Source of the DNA: Paralithodes platypus
Taxonomy: Eukaryota; Arthropoda; Malacostraca; Decapoda; Lithodidae
Reading direction: 5' to 3'
NCBI GenBank assembly: GCA_032716605.1
Contig: CM064481.1
Span: 14,949,131 to 15,013,130, forward strand
Length of the DNA: 64,000 nucleotides
The notes beneath the pieces were generated by a model. The model did no database searches and was not told the DNA's origin. It saw nothing but the letters and a program-made list of their open reading frames with translations. Below are positions 45,146 through 55,710 of the stretch, in pieces. Within the stretch, counting starts at the first letter, position 1. Each line of letters opens with the position of its first letter. The translations under genes were made by a program, and so were the position numbers.

Positions 45146-46349
45146 CCTCTGAAGTGCGCATGGGGGGTATGAGACACCACACTCCTGTGCTGACGTATTT
45201 GAGCTGTTCCCATCTCTAAAATATTTATTTTACCATAAATAGCATTAATACTTATCCATATGTGCCTATTATAGGTTGATTATAAAGATATTAACCTGTT
45301 ACAACAATAAAACAAGTGGAAACAGCGTTTGGATGGTCAAAATCGGCAATACAGGCCGGGAGTTACACAATGTATGGCTGAGGCAACCTCCCAGCCCACC
45401 ACTTTCCTCCACCTCTGGAGAGAGACTGTCGATCGATACTCTCTCTCTCTCTCTTGCACTCGCTTGCCAACAGTGATGACAACGCCCTGCTACCAACTCG
45501 CTAATGTTAGCACAAAAATAGACCACAGGAAAAGGGAATAACAGGGAAAATAGGTGATAACTGAAGGAGGGGAGGAAACTGGGGAAGGAGGGGAGGTGGA
45601 GGAGTGATATTTGGCATGGCCCAGGGGCAAAAAAAAAAAAAAAAAAAAAAATCGGTGTTTTAAATTTATTTTTGTTTTCCCCGACTCTTAACCCGGGAAC
45701 AGTGGGGATACTCTTAAGAGTTCCCCCAGCGAACTGCGGGGAGATTCTTAAGAGTGAGTGAAAAAAAAAATCAACTTTTGACATCGATTTTTTTTTTTTT
45801 TTTTTTTGCCCCTGGGCCATGCAAAATCTCAGTCCTCTACCTCCCCTCCTTCCCCACTTTCCTCCTCTCCTTCAGTTATCACCTATTTTCCCTGTTATTC
45901 CCTTATTCTGAGGTATATTTTCGTGCTAACATTAGCGAGTTGCAAGCAGGGTGTTGTCATCACTGATGGCAAGCGAGTGCAAGAGAGAGAGAGAGAGTAT
46001 CGATCGACTGTGTCTCAGTGGCCTTGGGGGAAATTGGCGGGAAAGCAGCTTGCCTCACCCATACATTATACAACTCGCGGGCTATATCTCCGATTTTGAC
46101 CATCCAAACGCTGTTTTCACTCGTTTTATTGTTGTTTCAGGTTAATACCTTTATAATCAACCCATAATAGGCGCATATGGATAAGTATTAATGCTATTAA
46201 TGGTACAATGAATATTTTAGTGACGGAAACACCTCAAATACATGCGCACAGGGAGAGGTGTCTAATTACCCCCATGCGCACTTTAGAGGTTGAGAGTGTT
46301 CCCGCAGTCCGCCGGGGGAACTCTTAAGAGTCTTCCTGCAGTTCCCGGG
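45146..46349 (-). mobile_element. TTAA-A element, copy 4 (host of copy 5)
   Basis: Flanked by TTAA 45142-45145 and 46350-46353; ends CCTCTGAAGTGCGCATGG and CAGTTCCCGGG. Copy 5 splits it at an internal TTAA inside ACTCTTAAGAGT. Without the insert it is about 602 bp. Confidence 0.87.
45692..46289 (+). mobile_element. TTAA-A element, copy 5, nested in copy 4
   Basis: 598 bp; left TTAA 45688-45691, right TTGA 46290-46293 (TTAA with one substitution). Ends CCCGGGAACAGTGGGG and, inverted, CCTCTAAAGTGCGCATGG. Opposite orientation to its host. Confidence 0.85.
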
Positions 46350-46437
46350 TTAAGAGTAATACTCTGTTGTAGTTGGCAACTCCTTTCAGAGGACAGACAG
46401 AGAATGACCACTGGGTAAATTTACTAAATGCATCTAC

Positions 46438-46720
46438 AGTAAACCCTCTTGTCTGGCGTGTCTAAGCTTGGCGAAATCGTGTTTGGCACCATAGTCTATA
46501 AGATACCAAAGCTCTCGTCTGGCGGCAAAAATTCGTAATTGGCGGGTGGCCAAGAGACGAAAATAGGCGAGCGGCGAAAATACCCTAGCGGCGAGCCGAC
46601 CTGAGCGGTGAATTGACCCGAGCAGCGAGCCGACCCGAGCAGCGAGCCGACCCGAGCAGCGAGCCGACCCGAGCAGCGAGCCGACCCGAGCGCATAGGCT
46701 ATCTCTCGGCACTGGTCGAT
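46438..46720 (+). repeat. Possible pogo-like TIR fragment and 17-bp minisatellite
   Basis: TACAGTAAACCCTCTTGTCTGG at 46436 looks like the start of a pogo/Tigger-type element (TA then CAGT), but no matching right end was found. It runs into a minisatellite of AGCAGCGAGCCGACCCG at about 46618-46690 (four to five units). Confidence 0.45.
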
Positions 46721-49124
46721 CGTGATAAAGTTACTCTACTCTCGTACCAGTTTCCGTTCGACCTTGACTGTATCATTTTGTTATGCCCTGATTTTATACA
46801 GGATTAACTTGGTATAGGTGAGTTCTGCAAGACTGGGTTATTGGATTTCTTGCAAAATCATAAAGAGAATCAACAGAGGATATAGATAATCTCGGATAAA
46901 TGGTTTGTAATACAGTTTTATTCTCAATACCACTCAGGTAGAAGGTACGTAATAGAATTCCACGAACATTAGATGTTGGAGCACTCAGGTAGGTTATTGG
47001 ACTTATTACAATCTCCCAGCACTTATCGCAGATTTGGATAGAGACATACTTCCCACTTCCAACGTTCAGGCATTATTCTTCTGATCACATTGCTTTATGA
47101 TACATAGGGTACATGAATCACACAGGTTAGGTATTTCGCTTTGTTAACTCTCTCTGGTAATATGACTCTTAATCAAGGATGAAAGTATAAGTAATGTGGT
47201 TATTGCCCAAGAATTAACGTAAAGGGATAACTGTAACTAGTTGCACTGGTCTAGGATGTTCACTTGTCTAGGTGATACTTCGGACCGAAAATATCAGTGA
47301 GGGCGAATCAGGTTAAACCTGATGGCAAGAATAATTACGGGAGTCAGTTCGCCTAAGCTAAATTTCACTGATATATATTAATGTGTACTAGCATAATCAC
47401 TTGTTATAACATCAGAGAAAGTTGAGACACAATCGAATACACTGGATGATTGATAGTTAATAGCACCGTAACACTTGTACTCTGTGAAGTAACACTGTGA
47501 TGGAGTTTTCCTGGTTATCTTGCGTTCGTGATGTTGGGGGTTAACAGTAGCTCTGGGGCCGTCCAAGCTGTCCGGCAGTGTAGAGAAGGTGTGCAGATGG
47601 GCTTCTTGCGGGTGGTTGTGCACCTTTTTGGCAACAATTGCTGATGGGTTAAGACATTCGATTGTTGCCAAGGAGTTATTCTTGCCGAGTCCTCACTAAA
47701 GAGTTTCTCGCATAATCCCTTCTAACATAAAAAGATCTTTGCGCCACTATCAGAAGTTAATGAAACAATCAATAATTTGTGAATTTGTTGTCTACCAATA
47801 TAATATTACTGCCGGTAGTCCCGATCGCAATAAAATATTCGTAATGGGTTAAATCACTTCCTCACAGAGTTACACAGATTACGGAACGCCGAACTATCGT
47901 GAATCTTGAGGGGGGGAGGGGGTATTAGAAAGCCACCGCAGTGTGGACAACCGTTGCTTTGGGCTCTAATATTCAACTGCCCGACTGTTGTTCTCTGGGT
48001 CTTATTTATAGGCAGGTCAAGGAAGCTTCAGGAATGTTCTAGAAGTATTAGATGTCAATGCTATGAAGTAGTTAATTTATTCTGGTGAACTGAGGGGGTT
48101 AGGGAGGGGGTCTTTAATGTGGCAGTAAGTAACTTGTGATCTGGTTTATGATCGTGGATATCTTAACTCTAGTATGAGGTACTAGTAGAGTTATTTAGGC
48201 GGATTTGGTGAAGGTTCATAGGGACTACTTTACTGGCACACTACGTGAATAGGCTGGGAGGTATTATTCATCAATTCACCTAAATATCCTTCTCTGGTCT
48301 AGCTGACATGCTATTCTTAATCTAGGATGGGATAAGGAAGATTTTGGTTTTGGTTAAGGATGGGATAGGATGGTATTTGGATAGGTATTTAGATGGTTAG
48401 TTCATCACCTGTTGGAAATTCACCTGGTGTCTGGCAAGAAGTTGTTGGCTACGTGTGGGTCATGGTGAACGTCCGCGGGGGTTGGGGGTGTCCCTTTGGG
48501 GTGGGGGGCATGCCACTCCTTAAATATGTATATATGGGATTCTCTACGCTAATGGGGTTTTCTTATGATGTGGTGGTGTCAAGAGTGATACTCCTAGGGA
48601 GGGTTGATCCTGGGTTCTAGTTTTTACTTACTAGGATTACTCATGGGGGTCATAATAGTAGTTTTCGTGAATATGCAAGTCAGGCGGAACCGTCGACTTC
48701 TTAGGGGTGAGAGGTTGGCTGCTGTAGCCTCACGCCGTCCGCCCTCCTGGTTCAGGTTGTGAGTTGGGCTAGTAAGTTAGAGGGTAGTAAATGGGGTTAC
48801 AAGAATGAGTCTTTATCTGCTATTTATTGGGGTGAGGAAATGAACGGGATCGGCATGTTAGAACGTTCGTCTGGGCGTCTTTACAGGGGGGGGTTGGATA
48901 TTGGAAAGGGGGTGGTTTGAGGCTAGGCGCCGCGCCGTTCGTGACCTAGGGTCGTGACCCTTAATGCGCTGGACATAAGGGTGGCATTCCCCTACGATCG
49001 AACAGGTAGGGTGGCGTGTGCAGCGGGGCGTGAAGGAGCAAAAGACAGGGTGACCCACAAAACAGGTGACCACTGAGCATGGGGTCACGAAGCAAAACAG
49101 AGTAATGTGGATTGTGGATTAGGA
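46721..49124. other. Unassigned region
   Basis: About 2.4 kb with short frames only. G-rich runs occur near 47908 and 48885. No domain, TIR or LINE coding was recognised. Confidence 0.4.
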
Positions 49125-49985
49125 GGTGGTAATTGGGAGACGTGTAACAATTGTGGAAAAGTAAATGGAAGAGAGGAATAACATGGCGGATAGAAGGTAA
49201 TTACCCTAAGGACTGAAATACATGCATGAAGGACGGTATTAGTTGTTGTCAACTTAAGGTGAATGGGACTTGGTTGGAATGCACGGAATACGATTCGACA
49301 CAAGGACAGTGCCGCTATGTCGCATCAATACAGGTGGCATACTCTGGTTAATATTATATACACTTAGTTACTAAAAAAAACAAGGCAAGGGGGCAACTGA
49401 GCACGGGGCACATATCTATATATATCTAGTTACTACAGAAGAAAGGAACAGCTGAGCAAGGAGGGGTATGTGGGTTACATAATTAATTATAGGGGTGCCA
49501 TAATCATGATCGGGCTCGTTGTGGACTGGAAATCGAAGGTGTTTTGAGCTCGCCTTCGCACCTACACAAATGAAAGTACTATAACCCACAAGGTGGTTAT
49601 CTCATGAAATACATACTTAGTTGGTAGGCTACATCAGGAATGTCTAGGAGGAAAATCATGTGGTTTGTATTTTAGAAGACTGGGTTTTAAATAGGCGTGT
49701 AACATGCGGAGTTAAGTGGGAAAGAGAAACATCGTGGATAACAGATAGTTACCCTAAGGAGTCAATACATGCATAAACGACGGCATTATAGACGTCGTCC
49801 TAATAAGATGATGAACCCGGGTTGGTATGCACGTGGCACAATACGACACAAGGACAGTGCCGCTATGTCGCATCAATACAGGTGGCATACTCCGGTTAAT
49901 ATTATATATACACTTAGTTACTAAAAGAACCAGGCAAGGGGGGCAACTGAGCACGGGGGCACTTATCTATACTTAGTAACGTAAA
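49125..49985. repeat. Two units of a ~560-bp tandem repeat
   Basis: ACAAGGACAGTGCCGCTATG, TCGCATCAATACAGGTGGCA and TACACTTAGTTACTA occur at about 49300 and again at about 49850. The segment between also recurs (GTTACTACA..GAAAGGAACAGCTGAGCA and AGTACTATAACCCACAAGG) at 52600-52880 and 54239-54350, a third unit split by LINE-G and a TA-flanked element. Diverged. Confidence 0.7.
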
Positions 49986-51078
49986 AACCTCCTCCACCAC
50001 TCACTGTCTTATTAGCTTCCTAGATTATATTTACACAAATCTTGAGAAGAGAAAGACTTCCCTCGCCCTTGCCTTTATTGACTTCAGGAAAGCATTTGAC
50101 CTTGTTGACCACACCATCATCATCAACAAGGCCATAAAGTTGGGGCTACATCCTACCCTGGTTGCGTGGTTGACCGACTTCCTTAGTGACAGACGACAAG
50201 CAGTGCGATACCAAGGCTTCATCTCCACCTTCCTAGACATCACATGTGGAATCCCACAGGGCACAAAGATGGGGCCTCTATTGTTCCTCATCTTGATTAA
50301 TGATGCCCTAAAGGACACCCCATTCCACTGGAAGTACGTGGACGACTCGACAGTCGGCATTACTGTCGATAACACCTCCCCTAACTATGACCCCCTACAA
50401 GACATCCTCGACCGTCTTCAAGCCTGGACCACAGACAATCATGTGACTATCAATCATGACAAGACAGTGGTCATGCACATCAACACTTCCGTTACCGACC
50501 TTCCTCCACCCACTGTCACAATTGGTCCTCATCCCCTTCAACTTGTTGAGTCCACCAAACTCCTCGGAATCACTGTGGACAACAAACTGAACTGGAAGAA
50601 ACATGTAACTACCACAGTCAGGACCGCCACTTACAAGTTGTTTATGCTAAGGCGGTTGAGATCCCTGGGGGCGCCGGAGAATGAGCTGAAGAGTATATAT
50701 AACACCTTCATACTCCCTAAGCTCACCTACGCCTCTCCCGCCTGGTCCTTCTCTCTAACCCTAACACAACAACGTCAACTGGAGAGAGTTCAGAGGAGGG
50801 CATGCAGGATCATCCTGGGAGGCACATATCCAGGGTACGAGGAAGCTCTCACCACCCTTAGCATACCTGCACTTTCAACCCACCACTACAACACACTCAA
50901 ACAGTTTGCATCTAAGCTGCTTGTTCACCCACGACACAGAAACTTACTTCCACCAGACGCCCCTAGACCAACACGTGCAGCTCGTCATTACAACACACTC
51001 CAACCAATAAGAGCAAGAACTGACAGATATAAAAATAGTCCTATCCCAACCATTGTTAATATTATTAATAATGTGTAA
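49985..51078 (+). CDS. LINE-G reverse transcriptase, 5' truncated, long open frame
   Basis: The frame is open from the element's left edge to TAA at 51076-51078, about 364 codons. It begins in mid-RT: ALAFIDFRKAFDLVDHTIII, CGIPQGTKMGPLLFLILIND, WKYVDDSTV (catalytic YVDD), LQAWTTDNHVTINHDKT and LLGITVDNKLNWKKHV. It continues with YNTFILPKLTYASPAWS, QLERVQRRACRIILGG and a C-terminal tail ending NIINNV. The type is a CR1/L2-like LINE (inference). The N-terminus and endonuclease are absent, so it is non-functional on its own, but it lacks stops, suggesting recent insertion. Confidence 0.85.
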
Positions 51079-52597
51079 TAACGGCCTGTCACACTATATA
51101 TACGCGCCCACCTTTAATAATAAATGCATAAGTGTGTGTGCGTGTGTGTATTAGAATATAATTATGTATGTATTTGCTTGAGTTTGTTTATGTATATGTG
51201 TATATGTATCTATGTATGTGCAGTATATGTGTATGTATGTGTGCGTATATGTGTATGTATGTATGCGTTATTTATGTATATATATATGTGTCTATAGTGT
51301 ATACTGTTTGTGGTTCGAGCCCGGCTGAGAGTATCAGGTAGGATAAGAGAAGAGCATATATGCATGTAATGTGCATATATTTATGTATATGTATGTCTGT
51401 GTGTATGTGCTGTCAATGGTTCGAGCCCAGTTGAGAATATAAGGTATATAATATATATATGTACTGTACGTGTATTTATATGGTCATATGCACATATGTA
51501 TGTAAATATATGTACATATGAGCGAGAACATATTGCTCACTAGCGCAACTTCTGATTATAAATCTATGCATAAGCATTATCTATTATTAAGTGTTCGCGT
51601 ATCTTCATCCATGTATTTCCACCCTTAACAATAGAACGCCCAGCTCTTCCATATTTCGCCTTCTGTCACACACACACACACACACACATACCTACACTAC
51701 CGTGGATTAACCTCCCATTGTAGTAGGCTGTACCTGACCATACGGACCATATACGGACTTGAATTGCTGCACCCTCTTTACCCTTCAACTCTTTACCCTG
51801 ACCATACCAAAACAGTTTCTGTATGTATGTATGTTTGTGTGCATACGTGAGCGTTTGTGTATACGGACATGTGCACACTTACTGCATGTTCTTATGTTCC
51901 TATATATGTATGTATATGTATGTGCGCACGTACGTGTATATACGTATGTTCTGTATATGAGTAAGTAAATAAATGTGTATATGTACTGTATATCACTTAC
52001 TCTCATGGTTATTTCATGATAATTTGTATTCTGCACATGCATCATTATTGTATTTATTTATTTTGTTTGTAAACTGAGCTTACCATCCTCATAGCTGTAC
52101 ATCTCATGTTCATCCACTAAATTGTAAAATGTGTATTTTCAGCTCATGAGGCTGCCATTCTTTAACCCTTGTCTAGCGGGTGCTCTGTGGCCGTTTTGGG
52201 CCTTTTCAGGCCATTCTGACTGCTATATCAACCATCAGCATGAAAGGAACTGTATTGTGCCGAAAACTAGGCGGAAATCGCTACACAATGACACCACATA
52301 CAGCTACGTAGCACTCGTGGAGCCCTGACAGTGTTACCTCAAAGATGGAAGTTTAGCTGATTTTGCTACATTGCTCACTTTTAGCGAACTATTGGTCACA
52401 CTGTCATCCTCCCGCGCGGTGGGGGAAGTGGAGTTAGTGTGGGCCGGGAGGCCACAGATGTCGGACGTATGGATCATTACTGTCCCACCCATTTTCACTC
52501 TATTTTCACCCTTTTTTCACCCGTTTTTTGCCAGTTTTTTAACTCGACATAAGTCGCGAGCCGCTAGTTAAGGGTTAATAAACCGTGTATTATTATT
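51079..52597 (+). mobile_element. LINE-G 3' UTR rich in microsatellites
   Basis: TATG/TGTATA-type runs (51130-51530), (CA)n at about 51668-51688, and two GGTTCGAGCCC boxes at about 51312 and 51418 (B-box-like). It ends AATAAACCGTGTATTATTATTATT, then TTAGTTAC. The left edge of LINE-G is TTAGTAAC, so a short TTAGTTAC-like target duplication is likely. A 409-bp TTAA element sits just before AATAAA. Confidence 0.65.
52166..52574. mobile_element. 409-bp TTAA element in LINE-G 3' UTR
   Basis: TTAA at 52162-52165 and 52575-52578; ends CCCTTGTCTAGCGGGTGCTC and, inverted, CCCTTAACTAGCGGCTCGCG. Excision would leave CATTCTTTAATAAACC, placing AATAAA directly after the UTR. Non-coding. Confidence 0.82.
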
Positions 52598-52887
52598 ATT
52601 AGTTACTACAACAGAAAAAGGACAGCTGAGCATGGGTTTGGTATGTGAGTGTTGTGAATGTTAAAAAGGTTGGGAATATATATAGTTAGTGGATAAAACA
52701 ACGGAAGGTTAGAGACAGAATTGCTAGAATTGGGGGGGACTATGATTGTTATATAACTAAATACAGGGCTGACGTAATCACGATCTGATTTGGTGTGAAA
52801 TGGAAGGTAAGGTGTCTTTTAGATCGCCTCGAACCTACACAATGAAAGTATTATAGCCTGTATGGTGGTTACATAATTAAATACATA

Positions 52888-54236
52888 CAGTGGAGCCCCC
52901 ATCCTAGCTGCTAATCGGTTCCGCAGAAATAGAGCTAGGATTGAAACAGCCAAGATCGGGGCACTGTTCTTATGGGGAAATATCAATCGGTTCCGTGCTC
53001 ATGCCAAAATTTGCGTCTTTTTCTATTTTTTGCCTATGAAAACATGTATTGTACACAAATTAAATTTTATGCATTATACTGTATCATATAATACACCATA
53101 GAATAAGTTTTTAATAACTAGAAAAAAAAGGCCCAATATCTAAACAATTACCGCACTTTTTCCCAGTGTTAGGCTATGAAAACATGTTTTTTGTCTAGGC
53201 TACATCAAGTAGCCTAGGCCTAAATCTTATGCATTTTAAATAATAATGTAGACATGGCTAAATGACAGTCCTAACCATAAATACTGTAGATTGGGGCATT
53301 GTTTCTATCATGCAAAAAGTTTCCCAATATCTAAACAATTACCGCACTTTTTCCCAGTGTTAGGCTATGAAAACATGTTTTTTGTCTAGGCTACATCAAG
53401 TAGCCTAGGCCTAAATCTTATGTATTGTAAATAATAATGTAGACATGGCTAAATGAGTCCTAACCATAAATACTGTAGATTGGGGCATTGTTTCTATCAT
53501 GCGAAAAGTTTTAGGCCTAGCCTAGGCCTAGGTTCTAAATTTGTCCAGCCACCCCTCAAGTACCCATTTCGCCCCAAATACATCCAATAAATACATATTA
53601 TGAGGAAAAGACGTATAAATACGTATTATGAGAAGATTACTTACCACACAGATTTTATTATAAATCATTGTCATATTTAGCCAAGCCTAGGCTAACATCG
53701 TCTAGGCTAGGCATTTCAATCGCTTTCGTCCGACATGGACTGGTCTTTGCTCTGTGTTTTGAGCATGAAATTCCTTCATTGCTATCACCAGGCCAACCAT
53801 CCCTATCACTAGATGTACTAGAGGTTACAATAAACGCGAGAGATAAGGGGTTCAGGCACAAAAAGGCTTGCAAACGGTTGTTTTGTCAACACCGATACTA
53901 GCTAAACTGCAAGCGTCTGCTTAGTGATGACGTCATACAAAGATGGCGGCATCTTGCGCATTTGACGATTGGATCTCGGATTCACTCGGATTTCGTCTCT
54001 AAACGGCAAGCTACTGGCAGATTCTTTCGTTATGTTAAAACAAAATTATTGTTTTTGTTTGTTTTCGAGTTTTATGTCGAGTTTTTCGTTATTTTTGCTA
54101 TTTTTTCGGGTTTCGGTTGGGATTTTGATGCGAGGAATGAGGCTTTTGGCGCGAGAATTGAAATGGGGAATATTTGGTGTGTGGTGCGAGAATTGAATCA
54201 ACGAAGACCGGTGTAGCGAAGATGGGGGCTCCACTG
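52888..54236. mobile_element. 1.35-kb TA-flanked TIR element (pogo/mariner-like), non-autonomous
   Basis: TA at 52886-52887 and 54237-54238; TIRs CAGTGGAGCCCCCATC at both ends, with weaker similarity beyond. The empty site survives in another unit of the host repeat (AAATACATACTTAG at about 49604). The interior has a direct duplication of about 190 bp (53132-53321 and 53322-53512, sharing CAATATCTAAACAATTACCG). No transposase frame. CAGT ends plus TA fit the Tc1/mariner-pogo superfamily. Confidence 0.82.
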
Positions 54237-54238
54237 TA

Positions 54239-54771
54239 CTTACGTGGTACATCAAGAATATCAGTGAGTAAAGTATTGTGGTTTGTATATTAGAAGATTG
54301 TGATTGAGAGACGTATAATATGTGGAATGAATTGGGAGAGAGAGAGAGACCCATTCGGGGATGGAAAAGGGACCTGGGATCTCGTTGGGGATGGGGATTT
54401 CGCTCTCAGGATTTTCGTTCCTGTGGCTCGTTAGGGGTGGAGGTTTCGCTCTCAGGTTTTTCGTTCCTGTGGTATTTTACATTTATTGCTCGCTCTCTCC
54501 ATCGATTCATGATACATATATGGATAATGGTAACCGTGGGGCCAAATGGTGATGCAGTTGCTCGTGATAGAGGGCCACTTGAAAAACCCAAAGTGGAAAA
54601 GGACATTCGCTATTTTAGGAAGATGCGCAGAACAAGAAATATACTTAACTTACCTTGCATCACTTTTATGCCTTTGTGAGTGATATATTAACTGAAACAA
54701 TACAATCCCAAGTGACAGTATTTTTCGTTCATAAGTTCATAACCTTAAAAGAACTTAACAAAACTTAGAAC
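54239..54771. other. Third ~560-bp unit remainder and unassigned sequence
   Basis: 54239-54350 continues the host repeat (TGTGGTTTGTATATTAGAAG). 54351-54771 includes two copies of TTTCGCTCTCAGG..TTTTCGTTCCTGTGG about 45 bases apart. No gene. Confidence 0.45.
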
Positions 54772-54775
54772 TTAA

Positions 54776-55385
54776 CCTCTGAAGTGCGCATGGGGGTAAT
54801 TGGAAACGTCCCCCTGTGCTGACGTATTTGAGGTGTTTCCGTCACTAAAATATTCATTGTGCCATTAATAGCATTAATACTTATCCATATGCGCCTATTA
54901 TGGGTTGATTATAAAGGTATTAACCTGAAACAACAATAAAACGAGTGAAAACAGCGTTTGGATGGTCAAAATCGGAGATATAGCCCGCGAGTTGTATAAT
55001 GTATGGGTGAGGCAAGCTGCTTTCCCGCCAATTTCCCCCAAGGCCACTGAGACACAGTCGATCGATACTCTCTCTCTCTCTCTTGCACTCGCTTGCCATC
55101 AGTGATGACAACACCCTGCTTGCAACTCGCTAATGTTAGCACGAAAATATACCTCAGAATAAGGGAATAACAGGGAAAATAGGTGATAACTGAAGGAGAG
55201 GAGGAAAGTGGGGAAGGAAGGGAGGTAGAGGACTGAGATTTTGCATGGCCCAGGGGCCAAAACAATTTTTTTTTTTTTTTTTTTTTTTTCGATGTCAAAA
55301 GTTGATTTTTTTTTTTCACTCACTCATAAGAGTCTCCCCGCAGTCTGCCGGGGAAACTCTTAAGAGTCTCCCCGCAGTTCCCGGG
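54776..55385 (-). mobile_element. TTAA-A element, copy 6
   Basis: 610 bp, uninterrupted, flanked by TTAA 54772-54775 and 55386-55389; ends CCTCTGAAGTGCGCATGG and CGCAGTTCCCGGG. It is the cleanest copy for defining the family. Confidence 0.9.
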
Positions 55386-55389
55386 TTAA

Positions 55390-55706
55390 AAGAACATGGT
55401 TCCGGTTCGCCAGTAATGCCTTCAGCGGCAACTTGGGCAAAAACTTAAACCAAAATGGCGACGTGTCTATATCAACGATCCCAGCTTTGAAGGCTTTTTG
55501 AGGCAAGCCATGATAACTGAGGAGCTTAGATAGGGAGGACCTTAGGGCCCAATGTAGCTATCATAGTAAAGAGGAGAAGAATAACGAGGCAGACAATGGC
55601 GAGAGAAACAATAATGATGCGGACACCCAGTAGTAGGACGAAGCAAACAAACAATATAGGCCTAGGCCTAATTAAATAAAACACTTTAAAATGTTTCTGG
55701 TGAGTC
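55390..55706. other. Spacer between TTAA-A copy 6 and piggyBac
   Basis: No gene recognised. Confidence 0.4.
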
Positions 55707-55710
55707 TTAA

